The notes under the pieces were generated by a model that saw only the letters and a list, made by a program, of their open reading frames with translations, was not told the DNA's origin and searched no databases. Made by a program: the position numbers and the translations under genes. Of a DNA stretch of 44,144 nucleotides, positions 16,171 to 25,559 are shown in pieces. Origin of the DNA: Mycobacterium sp. E796 (GTDB taxonomy: Bacteria > Actinomycetota > Actinomycetes > Mycobacteriales > Mycobacteriaceae); NCBI RefSeq assembly GCF_001672815.1, contig NZ_LZKK01000049.1:1-44144 (forward strand). The letters are read 5' to 3'. The stretch's first letter is position 1; each line of letters starts with the position of its first letter.

Positions 16171-17850
16171 ATGGCGAACTTCATGGTGTTGCCGCCCGAA
16201 ATCAACTCGTTGTTAATGTTCAACGGCGCAGGTTCGGCACCGATGCTCGAGGCGGCGGCCGCATGGGACGGGCTGGCCTCGGAGTTGGGCTCCGCGGCGT
16301 CGGCGTTTTCCTCCGTGACATCCGGGTTGGTCGGTCAGGCGTGGCAGGGCCCGGCATCTCAGGCGATGGCGGCGGCGGCCACCCCCTACGCCGGGTGGTT
16401 GAATTCGGCGGCGACGCAGGCGGCGGGCGCGGCCGGGCAGGCCCGTGCGGTGGTCAGTGCCTTCGAGGCCGCCCAGGCGGCAACCGTGCACCCAATCCTG
16501 GTGGACCTCAACCGGAACTCGTTGGTGCAGATGGTGATGTCGAACTGGTTCGGCCTCAACGCCCCGGCGATCGCCCAACTCGAGAGCGAGTACGAGGCGA
16601 TGTGGGCCCAGGACGTGGCGGCGATGTCGGGGTATTACTCCGGTGCGTCAGCCGCTGCCTCAGCGCTCACACCCGCGCAGACCCTGCAGCAACTGTTCGC
16701 CACCCTGCCCAACCTGGGGGCCGGCAACAAGGGCAACGCCAACCTGGGCAACGGCAACACCGGCAGCGGCAACGTCGGCAACGGCAACAACGGCAGCTCC
16801 AACCTGGGCGGCGGAAATTTCGGCAACACCAACATTGGTAACGGAAACTTCGGGAGCAACAACGTCGGCTCCGGAAATATTGGCGCGGGGAACATCGGGT
16901 TCGGGAATTCCGGTACCAGCCTAACCACCGGCCGTAACGTGGGCCTGGGCAACGCCGGCACCAGCAATTACGGCTTCGGCAACTCCGGCAGTGGGAACAT
17001 TGGTGGCGGAAACACCGGCGTGGGCAACGTTGGTGGCGGCAACACCGGCAACAACAACATCGGCTTCGGGCTCACCGGCAGCAACGAGATCGGCATCGGC
17101 AACACCTATTTCAACACCGCCACCAACCAGTTCAGCTTCGGCGGGCTGAACTCTGGCAGCGGCAACATCGGCTTCGGCAACTCCGGTACCGGCAACATCG
17201 GGTTCTTCAACTCAGGCAGCGGCAACGTCGGCATCTTCAACACGGGATCCAGTACCGCGCATCCGGGCGGCCTGAACAACATTGGCATCGGGAACGCGGG
17301 AGCCAACAACTTCGGAATCGGGAACTCGGGCGTCTTCTCAACGGGCGTCGGCAACGCGGGCCAATGGGACACCGGCTTCGGAAACGCGGGTAACTTCGAC
17401 ACGGGCGCCGGGAACTCGGGCAATGCCAATACCGGCTTTGGGAACTCGGGCTTCCAAAACACCGGCAACGGGAACTCGGGCTTCGAAAACACCGGCTTCT
17501 GGAATTCGGGCAACGTGAACACCGGCGCCGGCTTCACCACCGACAGCGGCCTCGAGAACTCCGGCTTCGGGAACACGGGGGCCGGGGACTCTGGCTTTGG
17601 GAACACCGGCGACGCTACGTCCGGCTTCTACAACCGTGCCACTGGCGGCCTGGTTAACGGCGGCAGCTCCGGCTTCTTCAACACGGCCAGCGGCGGTTCA
17701 AGCGAGAACGGCTTTTCGTCGGGCTTCTTCAACACGGGCGTTACGCAACCGCTCGGCATATTCCCCATCGGCACGGTCAGCGGCTCTAACTCGGGCCTGT
17801 TCAACATCGGCACCGGCATCGCAGGGCTCTTCAACCTGGCCCGCCTGTAG
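16171..17850 (+). CDS. PPE-MPTR protein, third copy
   Basis: A 559-residue protein beginning [17 protein letters not shown] at ATG 16171 behind GGAAGGAAG; the longer open frame to 16102 is not used. The PPE domain shows WQGPAS and [28 protein letters not shown] repeats fill residues about 185-545, with the island [20 protein letters not shown] in the middle. It ends in [11 protein letters not shown]. It is convergent with ipdF, with only nine bases between the stops and no obvious terminator, so read-through antisense to ipdF is possible. A possible -10 (TAGCAT, 16090-16095) is 76 bases upstream. Confidence 0.9.
   Translation: MANFMVLPPEINSLLMFNGAGSAPMLEAAAAWDGLASELGSAASAFSSVTSGLVGQAWQGPASQAMAAAATPYAGWLNSAATQAAGAAGQARAVVSAFEAAQAATVHPILVDLNRNSLVQMVMSNWFGLNAPAIAQLESEYEAMWAQDVAAMSGYYSGASAAASALTPAQTLQQLFATLPNLGAGNKGNANLGNGNTGSGNVGNGNNGSSNLGGGNFGNTNIGNGNFGSNNVGSGNIGAGNIGFGNSGTSLTTGRNVGLGNAGTSNYGFGNSGSGNIGGGNTGVGNVGGGNTGNNNIGFGLTGSNEIGIGNTYFNTATNQFSFGGLNSGSGNIGFGNSGTGNIGFFNSGSGNVGIFNTGSSTAHPGGLNNIGIGNAGANNFGIGNSGVFSTGVGNAGQWDTGFGNAGNFDTGAGNSGNANTGFGNSGFQNTGNGNSGFENTGFWNSGNVNTGAGFTTDSGLENSGFGNTGAGDSGFGNTGDATSGFYNRATGGLVNGGSSGFFNTASGGSSENGFSSGFFNTGVTQPLGIFPIGTVSGSNSGLFNIGTGIAGLFNLARL
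16723..17620 (+). repeat. MPTR pentapeptide-coding repeat array in PPE copy 3
   Basis: Degenerate 15-bp units (GGCAACxxCGGC, GGGAACTCGGGC) encode [11 protein letters not shown] and [13 protein letters not shown] series. They are similar at DNA level to copy 2, especially around 17060-17155 versus 14805-14900. Confidence 0.85.
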
Positions 17851-17859
17851 CCGATCAGC

Positions 17860-18648
17860 TCACGCGTGCTGGTTGGATACCGAAATCACCTCTCCGGTGA
17901 GGTAACTCGAGTAATCGCTGGCCAAAAAGGCTATGGTGGAAGCGATTTCCCACGGCTCGGCCGCACGGCCGAACGCCTCCTGCGCCGAGAGCCGGTCGAG
18001 CAATTCGGCCGAGGTCGTCTTGTCCAGAAACTTGTGCCGGGCGATGCTGGGCGAGACGGCGTTGATCCGGACGTCGTACTCGGCGGCTTCGATTGCGCTG
18101 CAGCGGGTTAGGGCCATCACGCCGGCCTTGGCCGCAGCGTAGTGCGACTGCGAGTGCTGCGCGCGCCAGCCCAGCACACTGGCGTTGTTCACGATGACGC
18201 CCCCGTGCGACGCCTCGCGGAAATACCGCAGCGCCGCGCGGGTCGCCCTGAACACCGACGTCAACGTCACGTCCAGGACGCGGTCCCACTCGTCGTCGGT
18301 CATGTCGACCACCGGGGTCTGCCCGCCCAGCCCGGCGTTGTTGACCAGCACGTCGAGGCGGCCCATGCGCGCGGTGGTCGAGTCGATCAGGGCGTCGACC
18401 TGGGCCGTGGACGTCACGTCGCACACCACCTTCTCCACCCGGCCCAGCCCGAGCGCGCCGAGCTCGTCGGCGGTCTCCCCCAACCGCCGTTCGTGGTGGT
18501 CGGACACCACCACGTCGGCCCCTTCGGCCAGTGCCCGCCGGGCGGTCGCCGAGCCGATACCGGTTCCGGCGGCCGCGGTCACCACGACCACCTTCCCTTG
18601 CAGAAGCCCGTGTCCGGCAATCTCTTTCGGCGCTTCGGAGAGCGTCAT
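17860..18648 (-). CDS. ipdF: IpdF, 5-hydroxy-HIC-CoA dehydrogenase (SDR)
   Basis: A 262-residue SDR, identical in length to Rv3559c. It has TAAAGTGIG as the cofactor loop (about 24-32), NNAG at about 108-111, Ser in NNASVLG and the YxxxK pair in HYAAAK. IpdF oxidises the 5-hydroxyl of 5-OH-HIC-CoA, allowing IpdC and EchA20 to proceed. Its ATG overlaps the fadE30 stop by four bases, so the two are translationally coupled and should share the KstR2-controlled promoter at 19811. Confidence 0.93.
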   Translation of the reverse strand: MTLSEAPKEIAGHGLLQGKVVVVTAAAGTGIGSATARRALAEGADVVVSDHHERRLGETADELGALGLGRVEKVVCDVTSTAQVDALIDSTTARMGRLDVLVNNAGLGGQTPVVDMTDDEWDRVLDVTLTSVFRATRAALRYFREASHGGVIVNNASVLGWRAQHSQSHYAAAKAGVMALTRCSAIEAAEYDVRINAVSPSIARHKFLDKTTSAELLDRLSAQEAFGRAAEPWEIASTIAFLASDYSSYLTGEVISVSNQHA

Positions 18649-19793
18649 CCCTTAACCTCTCGCGGTAGGCCGAGCACCCGCTCGGCGATGATGTTGCGCT
18701 GGATCTCGTTGGACCCGCCGTAGATGGTGTCGGCGCGGCTGAACAGGAAAAGCCGTTGCCATTCGTCGAATTCCCCGTCGGACAACGCCACCCCGGGCCG
18801 GCCGATCACGTCCATCGCCAACTCGCCCAGATCGCGATGCCAGTTGGCCCACAACAGCTTCGACACGTTGTCCTGGCCGGGCTGCTCCACGTCCATAGTG
18901 GCCAAAGCGTACGAACGCATGGCCCGCAGGCCCGTCCAGGCCCGCGTCAGCCGCTCGCGGATGAACGGGTCGCCGGCGGCACCGTTGCGCTGTGCGAGCT
19001 CGGCCAGGTTGGAAAGCTCACGGGCGTACCGGATTTGCTGTCCGAGGGTGGAGACGCCGCGCTCGAAGGTCAGCGTCCCCATCGCGACGCGCCACCCGTC
19101 GCCCGGCTGGCCGACCACCAACGACGCGTCGGTGCGGGCGTCGTCGAAGAACACCTCATTGAATTCCGAGTCGCCCGTCAACTGAATGATTGGGCGGACA
19201 TGCACGCCCGGTTGGTCCAGCGGGACCAGCAGATAGGACAGGCCGGCGTGCCGCTTGGAGCCCTTCTCGGTGCGCGCCACCACGAAGCACCACTGCGCCC
19301 AATGCGCCAGCGACGTCCACACCTTCTGGCCGTTGATCACCCACTGGTCCCCGTCGAGTTCGGCGGTGGTCGAGACGTTGGCCAGGTCGCTGCCGGCGCC
19401 GGGTTCGGAGTAGCCCTGGCACCACAGCTCGGTGACGTCCAGGATCCGGGGCAGGAACCGCTGCTGTTGCTCCGGTGTGCCGAATGCGATCAGCGTCGGG
19501 CCCAACAGCTCCTCGCCGAAATGGTTGACCTTGTCCGGGGCATCTGCCTTGGCGTACTCCTCGTAGAACGCCACCCGGTGCGCCGTCGAAAGCCCTCGCC
19601 CGCCGTGCTCCACCGGCCAGCCCAAGCAAGTCAGTCCGGCCTCGGCGAGATGCTGGTTCCAGGCCCGGCGTTCCTCGAACGCCTCGTGCTCGCGCCCGGG
19701 GCCACCAAGGCCCTTGAGAGCTGCGAATTCGCCGACCAGATTGTCGGCGAGCCACTGGCGGACCTCCGCCCGGAACTCTTCGACGTCCTGCAT
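18645..19793 (-). CDS. fadE30: FadE30, HIP-pathway acyl-CoA dehydrogenase
   Basis: A 382-residue full-length acyl-CoA dehydrogenase. FAD/substrate motifs include WCQGYSEPGAGSDLA (about 123-137), the NGQKVWTS loop, and the C-terminal signature YGGSNEIQRNIIAERVLGLPR. In M. tuberculosis FadE30 (Rv3560c) dehydrogenates the propionyl side chain of the CoA thioester made by FadD3. It starts at ATG 19793, 18 bases from the KstR2 operator. It is divergent from fadD3 and the first gene of fadE30-ipdF. Confidence 0.92.
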   Translation of the reverse strand: MQDVEEFRAEVRQWLADNLVGEFAALKGLGGPGREHEAFEERRAWNQHLAEAGLTCLGWPVEHGGRGLSTAHRVAFYEEYAKADAPDKVNHFGEELLGPTLIAFGTPEQQQRFLPRILDVTELWCQGYSEPGAGSDLANVSTTAELDGDQWVINGQKVWTSLAHWAQWCFVVARTEKGSKRHAGLSYLLVPLDQPGVHVRPIIQLTGDSEFNEVFFDDARTDASLVVGQPGDGWRVAMGTLTFERGVSTLGQQIRYARELSNLAELAQRNGAAGDPFIRERLTRAWTGLRAMRSYALATMDVEQPGQDNVSKLLWANWHRDLGELAMDVIGRPGVALSDGEFDEWQRLFLFSRADTIYGGSNEIQRNIIAERVLGLPREVKG

Positions 19794-19810
19794 GCCCTGT
19801 AGGCTAACCT

Positions 19811-19824
19811 ACCAAGCACTTGCT
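19811..19824. promoter_or_regulatory. KstR2 operator between fadE30 and fadD3
   Basis: ACCAAGCACTTGCT fits AnCAAGnnCTTGnT exactly. It sits in the 47-bp gap between divergent starts at 19793 and 19841, so one site can control fadE30-ipdF and fadD3-fadE31-fadE32-fadE33-aspB. Confidence 0.93.
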
Positions 19825-19840
19825 TTGTTAAGGAGTTCCA

Positions 19841-21370
<1,530 letters not shown>

Positions 21371-21371
21371 A

Positions 21372-22505
21372 TTGGATCTGCAATTAGACGACGAGACGCT
21401 GGCCTTCCAAGCCGAGGTGCGGGACTTCCTGGTGGCCAACGCCGAGAAGATTCCGACGAAGTCCTACGACAACGCCGAAGGCTTCACGCAGCACCGGCTT
21501 TGGGATCGCGTGCTGTTCGACGCCGGCCTCTCGGTGATCACCTGGCCGGAGAAGTACGGGGGCCGCGACGCGCCGCTGCTGCATTGGGTGGTGTTCGAGG
21601 AGGAGTACTTTCGCGCCGGGGCGCCGGGCCGGGCCAGCGCCAACGGCACCTCGATGCTGGCCCCGACGCTGTTCGCGCACGGCACCGAGGAGCAACTCGA
21701 CCGCATCCTGCCGAAAATGGCCAGCGGCGAACAGATCTGGGCGCAGGCGTGGTCGGAACCCGAGTCCGGCAGTGACCTGGCCTCATTGCGGTCGACCGCC
21801 ACCAAGACCGACGGCGGCTGGCTGCTAAACGGCCAAAAGATCTGGAGCTCGCGGGCGCCGTTCGCCGAGATGGGATTCGGGCTGTTCCGCTCCGACCCGG
21901 CGGCCGAGCGGCACAACGGCCTCACCTACCTCATGTTCGACCTGAAGGCCCAGGGCGTCACCGTGCGGCCCATCGTCCAGCTCGGCGGCGACACCGGCTT
22001 CGGCGAGATCTTCCTCGACGACGTCTTCGTTCCCGACGAGGACGTGATCGGCACCCCGAACGACGGCTGGCGCGCTGCCATGAGCACGTCTAGCAACGAA
22101 CGCGGCATGTCGCTGCGCAGCCCGGCCCGCTTCCTGGCCGCTGCGGAACGATTGGTGCAGCTGTGGAAGGACCGCGGCAGTCCTCCGGGCTTCGCCGACC
22201 GGGTCGCCGAAGCGTGGATCAACGCGCAGGCCTACCGCCTGCAGACCTTCGGCACGGTGACCAGGCTGGCCGCCGGTGGCGAGCTCGGCGCCGAGTCGTC
22301 GGTGACCAAGGTGTTCTGGTCGGACCTCGACGTGGCGATACATCAGACCGCGCTCGACATCCTCGGCGCCGACGGCGAACTGGCCGGACCCTGGACCGAC
22401 GGGCTGCTGTTCGCGCTGGGCGGCCCGATCTACGCCGGCACCAACGAGATTCAGCGCAACATCATCTCGGAACGTCTGCTGGGTCTACCCCGGGAGAAAA
22501 GGTAA
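21372..22505 (+). CDS. fadE31: FadE31, acyl-CoA dehydrogenase
   Basis: A 377-residue acyl-CoA dehydrogenase, the same length as Rv3562. The TTG at 21372, one base after the fadD3 stop, is chosen because it gives MDLQLDDETLAFQAEV; the frame is open further upstream inside fadD3 but without homology. Motifs include QAWSEPESGSDLAS and the terminal GTNEIQRNIISERLLGLPR. FadE31 is known to assemble with FadE32 or FadE33 as a heterotetramer in M. tuberculosis, acting in beta-oxidation of ring C/D products. It is operonic with its neighbours. Confidence 0.92.
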   Translation: MDLQLDDETLAFQAEVRDFLVANAEKIPTKSYDNAEGFTQHRLWDRVLFDAGLSVITWPEKYGGRDAPLLHWVVFEEEYFRAGAPGRASANGTSMLAPTLFAHGTEEQLDRILPKMASGEQIWAQAWSEPESGSDLASLRSTATKTDGGWLLNGQKIWSSRAPFAEMGFGLFRSDPAAERHNGLTYLMFDLKAQGVTVRPIVQLGGDTGFGEIFLDDVFVPDEDVIGTPNDGWRAAMSTSSNERGMSLRSPARFLAAAERLVQLWKDRGSPPGFADRVAEAWINAQAYRLQTFGTVTRLAAGGELGAESSVTKVFWSDLDVAIHQTALDILGADGELAGPWTDGLLFALGGPIYAGTNEIQRNIISERLLGLPREKR

Positions 22506-23449
22506 TGGACTTCGCACTAGACGAACAGCAGCGCGACTTCGCCGCCAGCATCGACGCGGCGCTGGGCGCCGCGGACCTGCCGGGCGCCGTCCGCGCGTGG
22601 TCGGCCGGCGACACCGCACCCGGCCGGAAGGTATGGGAGCAGCTGTCCAACCTCGGCGTCACCGCGCTGGCCGTGCCGGAGAAATTCGACGGCATCGAGG
22701 CCCATCCAGTCGACCTGGTGGTCGCGATCGAACGCCTCGGGCGCTGGTGCGTGCCCGGCCCGGTAACCGAATCCATCGCCGTCGCTCCGATTCTGCTCGC
22801 CTCCGACGATCACGCCGAGCGCTGCGCGGGCCTGGCTTCCGGTGAACTCATTGCCACCGTCGCGATGCCGCCGCACGCGCCGCGCGCCGTCGACGCCGAC
22901 ACCGCCGGGCTGGTCCTGCTCGCCACTGACGAGGGCGTCACCGAAGCCCAAGCGGGAGAGGGCCATCGGTCCGTCGACCCCAGCCGTCGCCTCTACGACA
23001 TCACGCCGACCGGCGACGCCTGGCACGCGGATGTCAAGCGCGCCTACGAGTTCGGGGCGCTGGCCACCGCGGCGCAGCTGGTCGGCGCCGCCGAGGCACT
23101 GCTGAACGGCGCTGTCGACTACGCCAAGCAACGCAGCCAGTTCGGGCGGGTGATCGGGTCGTATCAGGCGATCAAGCACAAGCTGGCCGACGTGCACATC
23201 GCGATTGAACTGGCCCGACCCCTGCTGTACGGCGCGGCGCTCACCGTGGAACCACGCGACGTGAGTGCGGCGAAGGCGGCCGCATCCGACGCGGCCCTCC
23301 TCGCGGCGCGCGCGTCGTTGCAAACCCACGGCGCCATCGGGTTCACCCAGGAGCACGACCTGTCACTGTGGCTGCTGCGGGTGCAGGCACTACGCTCGGC
23401 CTGGGGCACACCCGAGGCACATCGGCGGCGAGTCCTGGAGGCGCTATGA
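22505..23449 (+). CDS. fadE32: FadE32, acyl-CoA dehydrogenase partner subunit
   Basis: A 314-residue short acyl-CoA dehydrogenase-like subunit; the canonical family length is about 380, and the shortness is normal for the partner chain of mycobacterial heterotetramers. The ATG at 22505 overlaps the fadE31 TAA by one base. Conserved C-terminal features are YAKQRSQFGRVIGSYQAIKHKLAD and THGAIGFTQEHDL. Loss of fadE32 in M. smegmatis is known to cause accumulation of MOODA, placing it in the final beta-oxidation steps. Confidence 0.9.
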   Translation: MDFALDEQQRDFAASIDAALGAADLPGAVRAWSAGDTAPGRKVWEQLSNLGVTALAVPEKFDGIEAHPVDLVVAIERLGRWCVPGPVTESIAVAPILLASDDHAERCAGLASGELIATVAMPPHAPRAVDADTAGLVLLATDEGVTEAQAGEGHRSVDPSRRLYDITPTGDAWHADVKRAYEFGALATAAQLVGAAEALLNGAVDYAKQRSQFGRVIGSYQAIKHKLADVHIAIELARPLLYGAALTVEPRDVSAAKAAASDAALLAARASLQTHGAIGFTQEHDLSLWLLRVQALRSAWGTPEAHRRRVLEAL

Positions 23450-24393
23450 GTGAAGAGCGGGAGCTTTTGCGGGAGACCGTGGCCGCCCTGGTCGCCAAGC
23501 ACGCGGACCCGGCGGCGGTGCGGGCCGCGACGGAGTCGGAGCGCGGCTACGACGAGGCGCTGTGGCAACTGTTGTGTGAGCAGGTCGGCGCCGCGGCGCT
23601 GGTGATTCCCGAGGAGCTGGGCGGCGCGGGAGGCGAATTGGCCGACGCCGCAGTCGTTCTGCAGGAGTTGGGCCGTGGCCTGGTTCCCTCTCCCCTGCTT
23701 GGCACGACGCTCGCGGAGCTGGCGTTGCTCGCGGCGGCCGAACCGGACGCGAAGACACTCGAAGCCCTCGCCGAGGGCAGTTCGATCGGCGCGCTGGTGC
23801 TCGACCCCGACTTCGTGGTCAATGGGGACGTCGCCGACGTCGTCGTCGCGGCCGCCGAGGGCGGCCTGAGCAGGTGGACCCGCTTCAGCGCACAGCCCGT
23901 CGCCACCATGGACCCCACCCGCCGCCTGGCCCGAGTGCAACCGGAGGAGACCGAAGCCATCGGTGACGACCCGGGCATCGCGGACATCGCCGCCATTCTG
24001 CTGGCGGCCGAGCAGATCGGCGCCGCCGAACGTTGCCTGGAACTGACCGTCGAATACACCAAGAACCGGGTGCAATTCGGCCGCCCGATCGGCAGCTTCC
24101 AGGCGCTCAAGCATCGGATGGCCGACCTGTATGTCACCGTCGCCGCGGCCAAGGCCGTCGTGTCCGACGCGTGCGACGACCCCAATCCCACCAGCGCGGC
24201 GACGGCACGCCTCGCCGCCACCGAAGCCATGAAATCCGTAGCGGCCGAAGGGATTCAGTTGCACGGCGGCATCGCGATCACCTGGGAACACGACATGCAC
24301 CTGTACTTCAAACGCGCCCATGGCAGCGCGCACCTGCTCGACCCGCCGCGAGAGCTGCTGCGCAAGCTGGAATCTGAAGTCCTGCCAACGTGA
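23446..24393 (+). CDS. fadE33: FadE33, acyl-CoA dehydrogenase partner subunit
   Basis: A 315-residue paralog of FadE32, beginning at ATG 23446 in a four-base overlap. It carries YTKNRVQFGRPIGSFQALKHRMADL and LHGGIAITWEHDMHLYFKRAH near the C-terminus. Like FadE32 it is a short chain expected to pair with FadE31. The last four bases overlap the aspB GTG, continuing the chain of coupled genes. Confidence 0.9.
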   Translation: MSEERELLRETVAALVAKHADPAAVRAATESERGYDEALWQLLCEQVGAAALVIPEELGGAGGELADAAVVLQELGRGLVPSPLLGTTLAELALLAAAEPDAKTLEALAEGSSIGALVLDPDFVVNGDVADVVVAAAEGGLSRWTRFSAQPVATMDPTRRLARVQPEETEAIGDDPGIADIAAILLAAEQIGAAERCLELTVEYTKNRVQFGRPIGSFQALKHRMADLYVTVAAAKAVVSDACDDPNPTSAATARLAATEAMKSVAAEGIQLHGGIAITWEHDMHLYFKRAHGSAHLLDPPRELLRKLESEVLPT

Positions 24394-25559
24394 TTGACCA
24401 CGTCGCGCTGCGCGCCGGCATCCCGCCGTTCTATGTGATGGACGTCTGGCTCGCCGCCGCGGAGCGCCAGCGCAGCCACGGCGACCTGGTCAACCTGTCG
24501 GCGGGCCAGCCGAGCGTCGGCGCTCCCGAGCCGGTGCGCGCGGCCGCGGCCTCCGCGCTGCACCTCAACCAGCTGGGTTACACGGTCGCGCTTGGCATTC
24601 CGGAGCTGCGCGCCGCGATAGCGGCGGACTATCAACGCAAACACGGGATCGAGGTCGAGTCCGACGCGGTCGTCGTGACCACGGGTTCCTCCGGTGGCTT
24701 CCTGCTGGCATTCCTGGCGTGCTTCGACGTGGGAGATCGGGTGGCGCTGGCCAGCCCCGGTTATCCCTGTTATCGAAACATCTTGTCCGCGTTGGGATGT
24801 GAGGTCGTGGATATCGCCTGTGGCCCGGAGACCCGGTTTCAGCCCACCGTGCAGATGCTCGCCGAACTCGACCCGCCGATAAAAGGCGTGATCGTCGCCA
24901 GCCCTGCCAATCCCACCGGCACGGTCATCCCGCCGGCCGAGCTCGCCGCCATCGCGTCGTGGTGCGAGGCCTCCGGGGTGCGGCTGATCAGCGACGAGGT
25001 CTACCACGGGCTGGTCTACGAGGGGGCGCCGCAGACCAGCTGCGCCTGGCAGACCTCACGAGACGCGGTGGTGGTCAACAGCTTTTCCAAGTACTACGCG
25101 ATGACCGGCTGGCGACTAGGGTGGCTGCTGCTGCCGACGGAGCTGCGACGCGCGGTGGACTGCCTGACCGGAAACTTCACCATCTGCCCGCCGGTGCTGT
25201 CGCAGCTCGCCGCGGTGGCCGCATTCACCCCGGAGGCGACTGCGGAAGCCGACGGCAACCTGGCGCACTACGCGATCAACCGCTCGCTGCTGCTCGACGG
25301 CCTGCGGCGAATCGGCGTCGACCGGTTGGCGCCCACCGACGGCGCGTTCTACGTGTACGCCGACGTCTCGGACTTCACCGACGACTCGTTCGGTTTCTGC
25401 TCAAAGCTGTTGGCCGACACCGGCGTTGCGATCGCGCCGGGCATCGACTTCGACACCGCGCGCGGGAATTCGTTCGTCCGGTTGTCGTTCGCCGGACCCA
25501 CCAGCGACATCGAAGAGGCCCTCAACCGAATCGGCCCCTGGCTGCCCGTCAGCGGTTGA
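24390..25559 (+). CDS. aspB: AspB-like PLP-dependent aminotransferase
   Basis: A 389-residue fold-type I aminotransferase matching Rv3565 in size and position. The PLP lysine is K234 in SFSKYYAMTGWR, followed by RLGW; ASPANPTGT (about 170) and SDEVYHGLVY (about 208) are the other cofactor motifs. The GTG at 24390 overlaps the fadE33 stop. The substrate is unknown; its place in the KstR2 operon suggests a link to steroid breakdown, but the fold alone does not prove this. Its 3' end overlaps the opposing fatty-acyl-AMP ligase gene by 11 bases. Confidence 0.88.
   Translation: MIDHVALRAGIPPFYVMDVWLAAAERQRSHGDLVNLSAGQPSVGAPEPVRAAAASALHLNQLGYTVALGIPELRAAIAADYQRKHGIEVESDAVVVTTGSSGGFLLAFLACFDVGDRVALASPGYPCYRNILSALGCEVVDIACGPETRFQPTVQMLAELDPPIKGVIVASPANPTGTVIPPAELAAIASWCEASGVRLISDEVYHGLVYEGAPQTSCAWQTSRDAVVVNSFSKYYAMTGWRLGWLLLPTELRRAVDCLTGNFTICPPVLSQLAAVAAFTPEATAEADGNLAHYAINRSLLLDGLRRIGVDRLAPTDGAFYVYADVSDFTDDSFGFCSKLLADTGVAIAPGIDFDTARGNSFVRLSFAGPTSDIEEALNRIGPWLPVSG

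Noticed and set aside
12586..17620. Possible CRISPR array or satellite because of dense short repeats
   Set aside because: The repeats are in frame, degenerate and encode Asn-Gly pentapeptides after a PPE domain; there are no constant repeat/unique spacer alternations and no cas genes.
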